From: Bacteroidota bacterium
Lineage (GTDB): Bacteria; Bacteroidota; Bacteroidia; Flavobacteriales; JADGDT01
Direction of reading: 5' to 3'
Assembly (NCBI GenBank): GCA_039714315.1
Contig: JBDLJM010000009.1
Span: 1 to 41,410, forward strand
DNA: 41,410 nt
Both the position numbers and the translations under genes were made by a program. This document shows positions 15,371-23,081 of the stretch, one piece after another. The notes under the pieces are model-generated. The model was given only the letters and a program-made list of their open reading frames with translations. It was not told where the DNA came from and did no database searches. Every line of letters begins with the position of its first letter. Position 1 is the first letter of the stretch.

Positions 15371-16987
15371 ATGGAAATTTTAAAAGAACTTATCACTACA
15401 GACTATTTCGTACTTTTTTTAATAATCGGTCTGGGGATAACAATTGGTAAGATTAAATATAAAGGAATATATTTTGATCTGTCAGCTGTTATTTTTGTTG
15501 CAATATTTTTTGGGTTTTTGTACAATAGTTATGGTATAGAATTTAATTTACCTCCAATTATTCAAAGCATTGGATTAGTATTGTTTATTTATACAATAGG
15601 TATGCAGGCAGGACCTTCGTTTTTCAACGCTTTTCGCGAACAGGGAATTAAATTGATTGCTCTTGCCGGAATTACTGTAATAAGCGGAGCACTTGTGGCT
15701 ATATCAATTTCATTCATCTATGATATTGATATGGCAATGATGACCGGTTTATTAACCGGAGCACTTACTTCAACACCGGGTTTAGCAGCGGCGATAGAAG
15801 CTTCACATTCGTCGTTAGCATCAATTGGTTATGGTATAGCATATCCTTTTGGAGTACTTGGAGTAATACTGTTTATGAAACTCAGTCCTAAAATATTTAA
15901 GATTGATATATCTGCAGAAGAAGAAAGTTTTAAGAAAAGTTCAGAATCTAATACACCTCCTATTTCAAATAGAAATTTCATTGTTTCAAACGAAAATGTA
16001 AACGGAAAAACTATACGGGAACTCAATATCAGATTTATGACTAAGGCTAATATTTCAAGAATAATGAAGCCTGATGAAGAATCTGTAAATCCAACTCCTG
16101 AAACAGTATTACAAACTGGCGATATGATTAAAGCTGTAGGTACTGAAGATGCTTTAAAAAGGGTAGAGGTATTAATTGGACACAGAACCGAAAATAAAAT
16201 TCCGCGTAGTGGTTTGTACGAAATAAAATGGTACGTAGTCAGTAATAAAGATGTTGTTAATAAATCAATATCTGTATTAAATCTTCTTGAAAACTACAAT
16301 GCAACAATAACCAGAATAAGAAGGTCTAGTATTGATTTATCGCCACGTCCGAGTACTAAAATACGTTATGGTGATAAAATTCTAATTTCGAGTACTAAAG
16401 GAAATGTTTCTGCTATTACTGATTTGATGGGTGATAGTTTGAAGAGAGTAGGGGAAACAAGTTTTTTACCTGTTGCTTTTGGTATTGTTTTGGGAGTTTT
16501 TATTGGTGGAATAACTTTTCCTTTAGGGGGATTACATTTTAAATTAGGTTTGACCGGAGGAGTTTTACTAACTTCTCTTTTACTGAGCTGGAAAGGAAAA
16601 ACCGGTCCTATAATTTGGAATTTATCCGGTCCGGCAAATCAAATATTACGTCAATTTGGATTATTGATGTTCTTAACACCTGTAGGTTTAAAAGCTGGAG
16701 AAAACCTTATTTCGGCTATAGACCAAAATGGTATGATATTATTTGTTTACGGTGCACTTATTACTATTATTCCTATGATAATTTCAATTATTTTTGGCAA
16801 ATATTTACTAAAATTGAATTTTCTATCTATTTTAGGAGCTTTATCGGGCGGAATGACCTCAACACCCGGATTAAGTGCTACAGACTCTTTAACAGAATCT
16901 GATGCACCTCAAATTGCCTATGCAGCAGTATATCCTTTTGCGTTGGTGTTGATAATTGTGGTTGCCGAAATAATGGGAATATTGTAA
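15371..16987 (+). CDS. AspT/YidE/YbjL-type transporter, copy 1
   Basis: A 538-residue inner-membrane protein. Two membrane modules of the aspartate-alanine exchanger type (residues about 10-170 and 370-538) flank two cytoplasmic RCK_C/TrkA-C-like domains (about 200-355), which usually bind regulatory ligands. Each module has the internal signature GALTSTPGL (133-138 core) and GGMTSTPGL (496-501 core), reflecting the family's duplication. Family members exchange small anions such as aspartate/alanine or succinate; the substrate here cannot be read. The adjacent gene is a same-length paralogue 65 bp downstream, so they probably form one operon and perhaps a hetero-oligomer. Confidence 0.88.
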   Translation: MEILKELITTDYFVLFLIIGLGITIGKIKYKGIYFDLSAVIFVAIFFGFLYNSYGIEFNLPPIIQSIGLVLFIYTIGMQAGPSFFNAFREQGIKLIALAGITVISGALVAISISFIYDIDMAMMTGLLTGALTSTPGLAAAIEASHSSLASIGYGIAYPFGVLGVILFMKLSPKIFKIDISAEEESFKKSSESNTPPISNRNFIVSNENVNGKTIRELNIRFMTKANISRIMKPDEESVNPTPETVLQTGDMIKAVGTEDALKRVEVLIGHRTENKIPRSGLYEIKWYVVSNKDVVNKSISVLNLLENYNATITRIRRSSIDLSPRPSTKIRYGDKILISSTKGNVSAITDLMGDSLKRVGETSFLPVAFGIVLGVFIGGITFPLGGLHFKLGLTGGVLLTSLLLSWKGKTGPIIWNLSGPANQILRQFGLLMFLTPVGLKAGENLISAIDQNGMILFVYGALITIIPMIISIIFGKYLLKLNFLSILGALSGGMTSTPGLSATDSLTESDAPQIAYAAVYPFALVLIIVVAEIMGIL

Positions 16988-17052
16988 AAGTATTATCATT
17001 AGTTTTATACTGAGAAATGATTAAAAGAGAATAAGATTCTAAAGATTATAAA

Positions 17053-18669
17053 ATGTCAATAAACGAACTTCTTACTGAAGAGTATTTCATTTTATTTGTA
17101 ATAATGGCAATTGGAATTGCTATTGGAAAAATTAAAATAAAAGGAATAGGTCTGGATTTATCGGCGGTTATTTTTGTTGCAATGACTGTAGGATGGATTT
17201 ATCATTTTTTTGGTATCAGCTTTCAATTTTCTGAAGTGATAAATCGCTTTGGATTAGTACTGTTTATTTATACGATAGGTATGCAGGCAGGACCTTCATT
17301 TTTCGAGTCATTCAAATCGTATGGTTATAAAATATTTTTATTGGTAAGTATAATATTAGTTTCGGCAGCTTTAATTTCATATTTTCTCGTCTCTCTGCTT
17401 GATATAGATAAAAATCTTGCCGTGGGATTATTTACCGGGGCTATTACCAGTGCGTCAGGATTAGCTGCAGCAAGCGAAGTATCTTCATCACCTCTTGTAA
17501 CAATAGGTTACGGTATTGCCTTTCCGGTAGGAATAGTAACTATTTTAGTATTTGTAAAGTTCAGTAACAGAATATTTAAAATAGATATTAGTGCTGAGGA
17601 AAATAAAATTGAAAGTGAAAAAAAATCTAAAGTTTCTTCTATTTTAAACCGACATTTTGAAGTTTCTAACGATAATATTAATAATAAATCCTTAAAACAG
17701 ATCGATGTAAGAAAATTTACAAATTGTTCTGTTGCAAGGATTATGCGTGCCGATGGCGAACTTGTTATACCAACAGATAAAGTTACTTTACATTGTGGTG
17801 ATATTATTAAAGCGGTTGGTAAAACAGAAGATCTTGAGAAAGTGGAAATACTTATCGGGAAAGTTACCGATCGAAAAATACCGAGTTACAAAAATTTTGA
17901 ATCAAAATGGTACGTCGTAACTAATAAAAATGTTGTTTCTAAGACTCTAAGAGAATTGAATTTGATGTCTAATTACAACTCTACCGTAACAAGAATAAGA
18001 AGGTCAGGTTTAGATATATCACCAAATGCCGATATTAAAATCCGTTATGGTGATAAAATTATGGTATCATCGCCTAAAGGAAACTCCAGAGCCTTTAAAA
18101 AGATGTTTGGAGATAAAATTAAACAGTTGTCGGAAACAAGTTTTTTACCTGTTGCACTTGGTATAGTACTGGGAGTATTACTTGGAAGTATTTCTTTTCC
18201 ATTATTCGGACTGGATATAAGTTTAGGTTTAACGGGTGGAGTACTTATTGTTTCTATATTGACCAGTTACAAGGGGAAAACGGGTCCGATTATTTGGAAT
18301 TTAACAGGTCCGGCAAATCATCTGTTAAGGCATTTGGGGCTGTTACTTTTCCTTATTCCAATAGGTTTGGAAATTGGAAGTCAAATATCTGATACAATTG
18401 ATTCTTTTGGATATAAATTATTTGCAGTAAGCTTTTTTATAACCTTAGTTCCTATGGTTCTTGCAGTAGCTGTAGCCAAATATATTTTTAATATGAATTT
18501 TCTGGTTATTTTAGGAGCTTTATCAGGAGGGATGAACTCTACACCCGGACTTACAGTAGCTGAAACAGTTACAGACAGTGAGGCTCCACAAATTGCATAT
18601 GCTGCGGTATATCCTTTTGGATTGGTTTTGATAATTGTTATAGCACAGTTAATGGGGATGTTGATATAG
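17053..18669 (+). CDS. AspT/YidE/YbjL-type transporter, copy 2
   Basis: A 538-residue paralogue of the preceding gene with the same order: membrane module, two RCK_C-like domains, membrane module. Long stretches are nearly identical (VLFIYTIGMQAGPSFF, KTGPIIWNL-GPANH, EAPQIAYAAVYPF). The first membrane signature has changed from TSTPGL to TSASGL (132-137), while the second is NSTPGL (495-500). Loss of that proline in a symmetric transport motif suggests a different substrate or an altered role within a pair. It is convergent with a small minus-strand gene ending 5 bp away. Confidence 0.88.
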   Translation: MSINELLTEEYFILFVIMAIGIAIGKIKIKGIGLDLSAVIFVAMTVGWIYHFFGISFQFSEVINRFGLVLFIYTIGMQAGPSFFESFKSYGYKIFLLVSIILVSAALISYFLVSLLDIDKNLAVGLFTGAITSASGLAAASEVSSSPLVTIGYGIAFPVGIVTILVFVKFSNRIFKIDISAEENKIESEKKSKVSSILNRHFEVSNDNINNKSLKQIDVRKFTNCSVARIMRADGELVIPTDKVTLHCGDIIKAVGKTEDLEKVEILIGKVTDRKIPSYKNFESKWYVVTNKNVVSKTLRELNLMSNYNSTVTRIRRSGLDISPNADIKIRYGDKIMVSSPKGNSRAFKKMFGDKIKQLSETSFLPVALGIVLGVLLGSISFPLFGLDISLGLTGGVLIVSILTSYKGKTGPIIWNLTGPANHLLRHLGLLLFLIPIGLEIGSQISDTIDSFGYKLFAVSFFITLVPMVLAVAVAKYIFNMNFLVILGALSGGMNSTPGLTVAETVTDSEAPQIAYAAVYPFGLVLIIVIAQLMGMLI

Positions 18670-18674
18670 AAATA

Positions 18675-18974
18675 TCAATTACTAAGTTTAAACAGAAAAC
18701 TTCCTTTTTCAATATCAATGTTAGATTTTAGTAGATCGTAGACAGATCTAATATATTCTCTTTCGAAATTACTAATACTTGAATTTCGTGTATTTATTTT
18801 TATACTGTCTTTTTCTTTATCGAAAGAAACTTCAATAACTTTTGAGTTTTTTTCCTCTAATTCTATTTTGTGAATTCCGGAATCAACTTTAGAGTTTATA
18901 ACATGATTGGCTATGAATATACCTATTATCAAAATTGTTATAAATGATAGCAGTGCAATTATTACCCTTTTCAT
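18675..18974 (-). CDS. Small single-pass membrane protein of unknown function
   Basis: A 99-residue protein with one N-terminal hydrophobic segment (MKRVIIALLSFITILIIGIF) and a charged, probably periplasmic remainder rich in Lys, Glu and Ser. I recognise no domain. It lies 140 bp downstream of the outer-membrane protein gene on the same strand, with a weak terminator-like structure between, so it may be the tail of the sigma-factor operon or independent. Confidence 0.55.
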   Translation of the reverse strand: MKRVIIALLSFITILIIGIFIANHVINSKVDSGIHKIELEEKNSKVIEVSFDKEKDSIKINTRNSSISNFEREYIRSVYDLLKSNIDIEKGSFLFKLSN

Positions 18975-19056
18975 TACTTTAATTTTTATCTAACTATCTG
19001 TATGACGTATTAAAACTCAAAATGTTACAAAAAACTTAAAGAATCTTAAAAAAATA

Positions 19057-19096
19057 TTAAAGGTCAAAGAGCGATAAACTATTTAGCACCCTTTAA
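19057..19096 (-). terminator. Weak hairpin with U-tract after the coiled-coil OMP gene
   Basis: In the minus direction TTAAAGG and CCTTTAA (19096-19090 and 19063-19057) can pair across a loop of 26 nt. They are followed by a seven-T run (ATATTTTTTTAAG). The long loop and A/T-rich stem make this a low-confidence terminator. Confidence 0.35.
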
Positions 19097-19114
19097 CCCT
19101 TTTTTATTTAATAT

Positions 19115-20380
19115 TTAAAAACTAAACTTGGCTCCTATATTCCAAACCTGATAATCATAAGGATTGTCAACATCGAAGAATGGTGACAGCTCATATTTTC
19201 CAACTACACTAAATGCACCATATCCTATTTCGGCCTGCAGACCATAGCTAAACGGATTCACATAGTATTTGTTTCTATTAGTTATTAGGTTTTTATCACC
19301 ATCGGCATCTTTAAATTTTACCGTTTGCCAGGTATACCATCTTACACCTCCATAAGCTCCAATACCTATTTTAAAACCTGTGTCCATACGGTGTTTACTA
19401 AAATCTAACTGAAGCATTACGGGTGCTGTCATATACAGATTTCTTATTCTTGATACTTCCAGGTTTCTTCCAAAAGGATCTTCAACATACATTGGTTGAT
19501 CATTTACTTTTTCTAATATATAATCTCCTTTTACACGGTAATTACTCCACTGTAAACCCAGTCCGTATTTTATATGCAATGGACTGTTTTCTTTGAACAT
19601 TCTTGTTTTTCCGTTAAAAGAAAATCCAAAATACATCGAAGGCCACATATCAAAATCGGGATATTCAGCGGCTGTACCTTCAATATGTTTATAGTCTTCT
19701 AATCCATCCCATCCAAAATCAATATCGAATTTAAATCTCGTTCTTTTTTTATGGTGTTTATATTTTTTGTGTTTAGATTTATCACTAAACGAAATAACGA
19801 TATTATCTTCATCGTCCGAAATACGAATACCGTAAAAATCATCATCATCATCGTATTTTCCTTCTTCCAGTTCTTCCGAAAGATTATGAAGTTTCTCGGC
19901 TTTCAGTTCCAGAATAATTGCCTGACGTTCCAGATCACTATAGTTTTTATCCAGAAGTTCCTGATTTTCTTCTATTATTTCTTCTATCTCCTCGAGTTCT
20001 TTTTCATGTACCTGAAGCATAATATTGGCCTGTTCTTCAATATTTTTACCGGCTTCATTTATCTTTTTTGAAGCTTCTTCGGCAGCTCTTTGTTTTTCTT
20101 CGATAGCCTGCTCACCGGTTATTTCGCCTTTGGCTTCTTTTTCCTCAATAAGTTTGAGTTCCTGTTTAAGTTTTTCGGTTTCTTCGCGTATAACTTTGTC
20201 ACTTTCTTCTTTTGCCTGTTTCATTGCCTTTTTTAGTTCTTCGGCAGTAACAGTGTCATCAATCATTATTTTACGCTTGTCTAATTCACTTTCGTTAATT
20301 ACTTCCTGCGCATTTATCAATCCCCCAAATATCAGGGCAACAGATAGTATTATGAATTTTAGCTTTAATAGGTATTTCAT
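19115..20380 (-). CDS. Outer-membrane protein with coiled-coil region and C-terminal beta-barrel
   Basis: A 421-residue protein. The signal peptide runs to about residue 25 (LIFGGLINAQ). Residues about 45-180 are a strongly charged, Glu/Lys-rich helical region with heptad character. An acidic stretch (EGKYDDDDDFYG) and a KHKKYKHHKKR basic patch follow. The last 200 residues have alternating aromatic strands and end NIGAKFSF, typical of a PorT-like outer-membrane barrel. It follows the sigma and anti-sigma genes by 22 bp, so it is probably in their operon and may be the envelope output or sensor. The coiled coil could span the periplasm; this is inference. Confidence 0.78.
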   Translation of the reverse strand: MKYLLKLKFIILSVALIFGGLINAQEVINESELDKRKIMIDDTVTAEELKKAMKQAKEESDKVIREETEKLKQELKLIEEKEAKGEITGEQAIEEKQRAAEEASKKINEAGKNIEEQANIMLQVHEKELEEIEEIIEENQELLDKNYSDLERQAIILELKAEKLHNLSEELEEGKYDDDDDFYGIRISDDEDNIVISFSDKSKHKKYKHHKKRTRFKFDIDFGWDGLEDYKHIEGTAAEYPDFDMWPSMYFGFSFNGKTRMFKENSPLHIKYGLGLQWSNYRVKGDYILEKVNDQPMYVEDPFGRNLEVSRIRNLYMTAPVMLQLDFSKHRMDTGFKIGIGAYGGVRWYTWQTVKFKDADGDKNLITNRNKYYVNPFSYGLQAEIGYGAFSVVGKYELSPFFDVDNPYDYQVWNIGAKFSF

Positions 20381-20402
20381 AGTATTGATATTTTAAATAT
20401 GA

Positions 20403-21140
20403 TTATTTCTTAATAATTTTAATTAGGTCGTTTTTAGTTACAGGCAGGTTATTTTCTGTAATAAAATTACTGGTTTCTTTTTCTATTTTATTTAATAATT
20501 TTCCTGTGTATAATTCTGCCAGTCCTTTTTCGTTCTCATTTTCGGCCATTGACAATAATTGTTCCGGGCTGATATTTACCTCAATTTTTATCCATTGTTT
20601 AGAAGTTTGTATGAAGTTTGATTCTTTTGTTTTGTTTATTTTGGTGATCGAAGGTGATGCGAGTTGAGACGATGCACGCATCGTTTTTACGCGGTTTATA
20701 CCCTGTGAATTTAATGCAATAACACTTTTTGTATTTAATATTTTTGATTTTTGAGATGATGCCAGTTGAGACGATGCGTGCATCGTCTTTACCTGATTTA
20801 TACCTTGTGAATTCTTAGTAATAACACTTTTTGTATTTATTATTTTTGATTTTTGAGATGATATAGGAGACGATGTGCGCATTGTCTTTACTGTACTTAT
20901 AGTTTCTGTTGCTTTGTAAGGACTTAGAGTAGTATTATTGTTAACATCCACATTACTGCTAATAGGGTACAGAAGCGCTATTATAATGGCAAACCCAGCC
21001 GCAAGCTTAAAATAAAATATTTTATTTGAGTTTCTTTTTCCATTGCTGAGTTGTACATCTATTTTATTCCACAAATCAGAGGAAGGTTTAATAGAGTTAT
21101 TCCTAAGTTTTTCCTTAAACAGTTTATCTATATTATCCAT
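20403..21140 (-). CDS. Putative anti-sigma factor (single-pass) with tandem-repeat linker
   Basis: A 245-residue protein. The N-terminal cytoplasmic part (MDNIDKLFKEKLRNN...SDLWNKIDVQL) resembles Bacteroidota anti-sigma-like proteins. One membrane helix lies at about 41-60. A Ser/Lys-rich extracytoplasmic linker carries three tandem units beginning VKTM at residues 84, 117 and 151 (33 and 34 residues apart). A conserved-looking C-terminal segment (QWIKIEVNISPEQLLSMAENENEKGLAELYTG is split here only for description) follows. It starts 18 bp after the ECF sigma stop codon, so it most likely restrains that sigma factor. No zinc-finger HxxxCxxC motif is present, so the assignment rests on context and topology. 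Confidence 0.65.
   Translation of the reverse strand: MDNIDKLFKEKLRNNSIKPSSDLWNKIDVQLSNGKRNSNKIFYFKLAAGFAIIIALLYPISSNVDVNNNTTLSPYKATETISTVKTMRTSSPISSQKSKIINTKSVITKNSQGINQVKTMHASSQLASSQKSKILNTKSVIALNSQGINRVKTMRASSQLASPSITKINKTKESNFIQTSKQWIKIEVNISPEQLLSMAENENEKGLAELYTGKLLNKIEKETSNFITENNLPVTKNDLIKIIKK
20642..20891 (-). repeat. In-frame tandem repeat (99/102 bp) carrying a REP-like palindrome
   Basis: Three copies of a roughly 100-bp unit lie inside the putative anti-sigma gene. Each contains a palindrome centred in VKTM(R/H)(A/T)SS: ACGATGC-AC-GCATCGT (20669-20684), GACGATGC-GT-GCATCGTC (20770-20787) and a degenerate GACGATGTGCGCATTGTC (20869-20886). The first two keep perfect arms. Palindromes of the type GAGACGATGC..GCATCGTCTC occur as dispersed intergenic repeats in Bacteroidota. 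Here one appears captured in coding DNA and then duplicated in frame. Confidence 0.75.
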
Positions 21141-21158
21141 GACTCAGGTTTATTTTTT

Positions 21159-21752
21159 TTATATTGAAATACTTACAATTACAGATTCGTCAGATACTGA
21201 TTCTAATTTTTTCACTTCTTTTTTTAATATACTACGCGCTTTAAAAAGTTGTGATTTAGAGGTACTTTCCGTTATATTTAACATCTCTGCAATTTCGCTG
21301 TGTTTGTATTCTTCGATCGCATACAGATTAAATATAGTTCTATATCCGTCCGGTAATTTATTAATCAGATTCATAAGTTTGTCGGCACTTATATTTTCTG
21401 ATGATTCTCCAATTTCTGTCTCATCATCCATTAACTGAATATTGTCAGTTGAGAGATGTATACTTTTATTTTTTCTCAAATATGAAATACTTTCATTAAC
21501 AATTATTCGTCTCATCCATCCCTCGAAACTTCCTTTATTATTGAATTTATTCAGATTGGAATATATTTTCATAAAGCTTTCCATCAATACATCTTCTGCA
21601 ATTTGATAATCGCTGATATATCTGAGACAAACAGCAAGAAAAATTCCCGCATATTTATCGAAAAGGTATTTTTGAGCCTGTGGTATGGCAGCAATACAGT
21701 CTTCGATAAGTTTGTCTTCGTTTTTATATTTATCCAGTCGAAAAAGTTTCAA
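21159..21752 (-). CDS. ECF-type RNA polymerase sigma factor
   Basis: A 197-residue sigma-70 family protein with region 2 at about 24-95 (LFDKYAGIFLAVCLRYI, AEDVLMESFMKIY, GWMRRIIVNESISYLRKN) and region 4 at about 126-178 (LPDGYRTIFNLYAIEEYKHSEIAEML, then SQLFKARSILKKEV). There is no region 3, the ECF layout. It heads a minus-strand set with a putative anti-sigma factor (18 bp downstream) and a coiled-coil outer-membrane protein. This fits cell-envelope stress control, probably with autoregulation. The 163-bp divergent gap to the next plus-strand gene shows no clear promoter motif to me. Confidence 0.93.
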   Translation of the reverse strand: MKLFRLDKYKNEDKLIEDCIAAIPQAQKYLFDKYAGIFLAVCLRYISDYQIAEDVLMESFMKIYSNLNKFNNKGSFEGWMRRIIVNESISYLRKNKSIHLSTDNIQLMDDETEIGESSENISADKLMNLINKLPDGYRTIFNLYAIEEYKHSEIAEMLNITESTSKSQLFKARSILKKEVKKLESVSDESVIVSISI

Positions 21753-21915
21753 TTTTGGCCTGTTTTAATAGTAAGACGATTTAAGTTATAAAAAGTTGCC
21801 TGAGTTTTATAAAATATATAACTGGTTATTAATCATTTGTGGTACATAAGTTGTTAAATAATAGATTATATGTTATATATTGTAAACGATTTATAAAAAA
21901 ATTAAACTACTTATT

Positions 21916-22719
21916 ATGAAGAATTTAATCACTGTTATATTATTGTTTTTGTCTGTTTCTGCATTTGCCCAGGACAAAATAATTAAAAAAACCGGTGACG
22001 TTATTAACTGTAAAGTTACCGAATTAGGTGCTGATGAGGTTAAATATTATTATTCAGGAAATGAAAAACTGATATTCGGTATTGATAATGCCAAGGTAGA
22101 AAAGGTTGAATTTGCTACCGGTGAGGTTGTTGTTATAAAGAGTGATACTTTCATGGATGAGGAGTATTATGCAAATCAGAGTAAGCATGCATTTAAAATA
22201 GGATTTTTGGAACCAATATTTGGTCATACCTCATTTACTTACGAGCAGTATATCAAACCAGGAAGATCGTGGGAAACTTCGTTGGGAATTATTGGTTTAG
22301 GTTTAGATAATTATGATTTAAACGCCAGAGGTGCTTATGGAAAAGTTGCTTATAAAATGATGAGAAAACCCGATTATTATATGACGCGTATGCATTATTC
22401 TCATATATTGAAAGGTGCTTATGTTGCTCCGGAACTGGCTATGAGAATTATGTCGTATGACGGTGGTGGATATTATAATTATAATACCGGTTATTATGAA
22501 GATGGTGACAGAGAATCAAACTTTGGAATAGCCCTGACTTTAAAATTTGGAAAGCAGTGGGTAATAGATGACGGGTTATTGATTGATCTTTATGCCGGTG
22601 TTGGATACGGAATAGGAGGTGATGATAATGAAGGACCAATGCCATTTGGGTTTATTGCCGGTCCGTCGGAAGTGCCAATAGCATTTACAAGCGGATTGAG
22701 AATTGGATGGGTATGGTAG
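21916..22719 (+). CDS. Secreted or outer-membrane protein, unknown function
   Basis: A 267-residue protein with a clear signal peptide (MKNLITVILLFLSVSAFAQ). An N-terminal segment (DKIIKKTGDVINCKVTELGADEVKYYYSGN) is of the type seen before outer-membrane barrels in Bacteroidota. A Gly/Tyr-rich, strand-alternating remainder ends LRIGWVW with a C-terminal aromatic, as in outer-membrane barrels. It is divergent from the ECF sigma gene, so it could belong to the same regulon; that is inference. A REP-like unit abuts the stop codon, and a terminator lies about 100 bp downstream. Confidence 0.7.
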   Translation: MKNLITVILLFLSVSAFAQDKIIKKTGDVINCKVTELGADEVKYYYSGNEKLIFGIDNAKVEKVEFATGEVVVIKSDTFMDEEYYANQSKHAFKIGFLEPIFGHTSFTYEQYIKPGRSWETSLGIIGLGLDNYDLNARGAYGKVAYKMMRKPDYYMTRMHYSHILKGAYVAPELAMRIMSYDGGGYYNYNTGYYEDGDRESNFGIALTLKFGKQWVIDDGLLIDLYAGVGYGIGGDDNEGPMPFGFIAGPSEVPIAFTSGLRIGWVW

Positions 22720-22740
22720 CTTTGGCTCCGCTCAGGAACC
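22720..22740 (+). repeat. REP-like unit CTTTGGCTCCGCTCAG abutting a stop codon
   Basis: Starting immediately after the TAG at 22717-22719, the sequence reads CTTTGGCTCCGCTCAGG. An almost identical CTTCGGCTCCGCTCAG begins immediately after the mnmG stop codon (35428). Such (T)TCG..TCCGCTCAG words are dispersed intergenic repeats in many Bacteroidota. Confidence 0.55.
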
Positions 22741-22819
22741 ACAGCTCTGGGATAACCGCTAAATGACCGTAGTTCAGTGTTCATCACTATTAAAAGAATA
22801 TAAAATTAAATATTATGAT

Positions 22820-22854
22820 AAAGCAAGCTTCAATCGGGAGGCTTGCTTTTTTTT
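22820..22854 (+). terminator. Rho-independent terminator
   Basis: AAAGCAAGC (22820-22828) pairs with GCTTGCTTT (22841-22849), extended by weaker pairs towards the loop, and is followed by a run of eight Ts. It ends transcription from the secreted-protein gene at 21916 and comes just before a structured repeat element. Confidence 0.88.
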
Positions 22855-22862
22855 GTGGCCGC

Positions 22863-23024
22863 GGGTGCAGTGGCAGCTTTTTGGATTTGTTTGTATTGAA
22901 CCTGTGCCAAAAAGAGCGACATAAGAAGCTCCTTTTTGGTATTAGAGTGAAAACAAACAAATACAAAAACTATAACGGAACACGCCTGCCTGACTGCATC
23001 ACGCAGGCAGGCGAAATGCCACCC
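22863..23024. repeat. 162-bp nested inverted-repeat element (MITE- or REP-like)
   Basis: An outer pair, TTTTTGGATTTGTTTGT (22878-22894) and ACAAACAAATACAAAAA (22953-22969), matches at 16 of 17 positions. Nested inside are CCAAAAAG (22907-22914) with CTTTTTGG (22932-22939), extended by AGC (22915-22917) and GCT (22928-22930) across a one-base bulge. A second hairpin, CGCCTGCCTG/CAGGCAGGCG, lies at 22983-23013. The ends carry GGGTG..TGGCA and TGCCACCC as short terminal inverted repeats. No transposase or target-site duplication is visible. It is GC-richer than its surroundings and non-coding, so a non-autonomous mobile element is the best reading. Confidence 0.55.
22983..23013. repeat. GC-rich palindrome CGCCTGCCTG / CAGGCAGGCG, copy 1
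   Basis: Perfect 10-bp arms (22983-22992 and 23004-23013) with an 11-nt loop. A second copy of its 27-bp core lies at 26959-26985 with 24 identical bases, so this is a dispersed element. It sits at the right side of the nested element upstream of glnS. Confidence 0.75.
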
Positions 23025-23058
23025 TAATAAAAAATACTAATATCTAACAGCTATTTCT

Positions 23059-23066
23059 TAACTTTG
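23059..23066 (+). promoter_or_regulatory. Candidate -7 element (TAACTTTG) for glnS
   Basis: TAACTTTG matches TAnnTTTG and lies 15 bp before the first possible glnS ATG (23082) and 24 bp before the second (23091). With initiation about 7 nt downstream, the second ATG (MDKSAINEN) gets the more plausible leader. No -33 TTTG is evident. Confidence 0.5.
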
Positions 23067-23081
23067 CAGCCTGAAAAATAA

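Noticed and set aside
22815-23027. A 70-codon plus-strand frame before glnS
   Set aside because: It runs through the terminator hairpin and the nested repeat element, so its codons are explained by repeat structure; no family resemblance.
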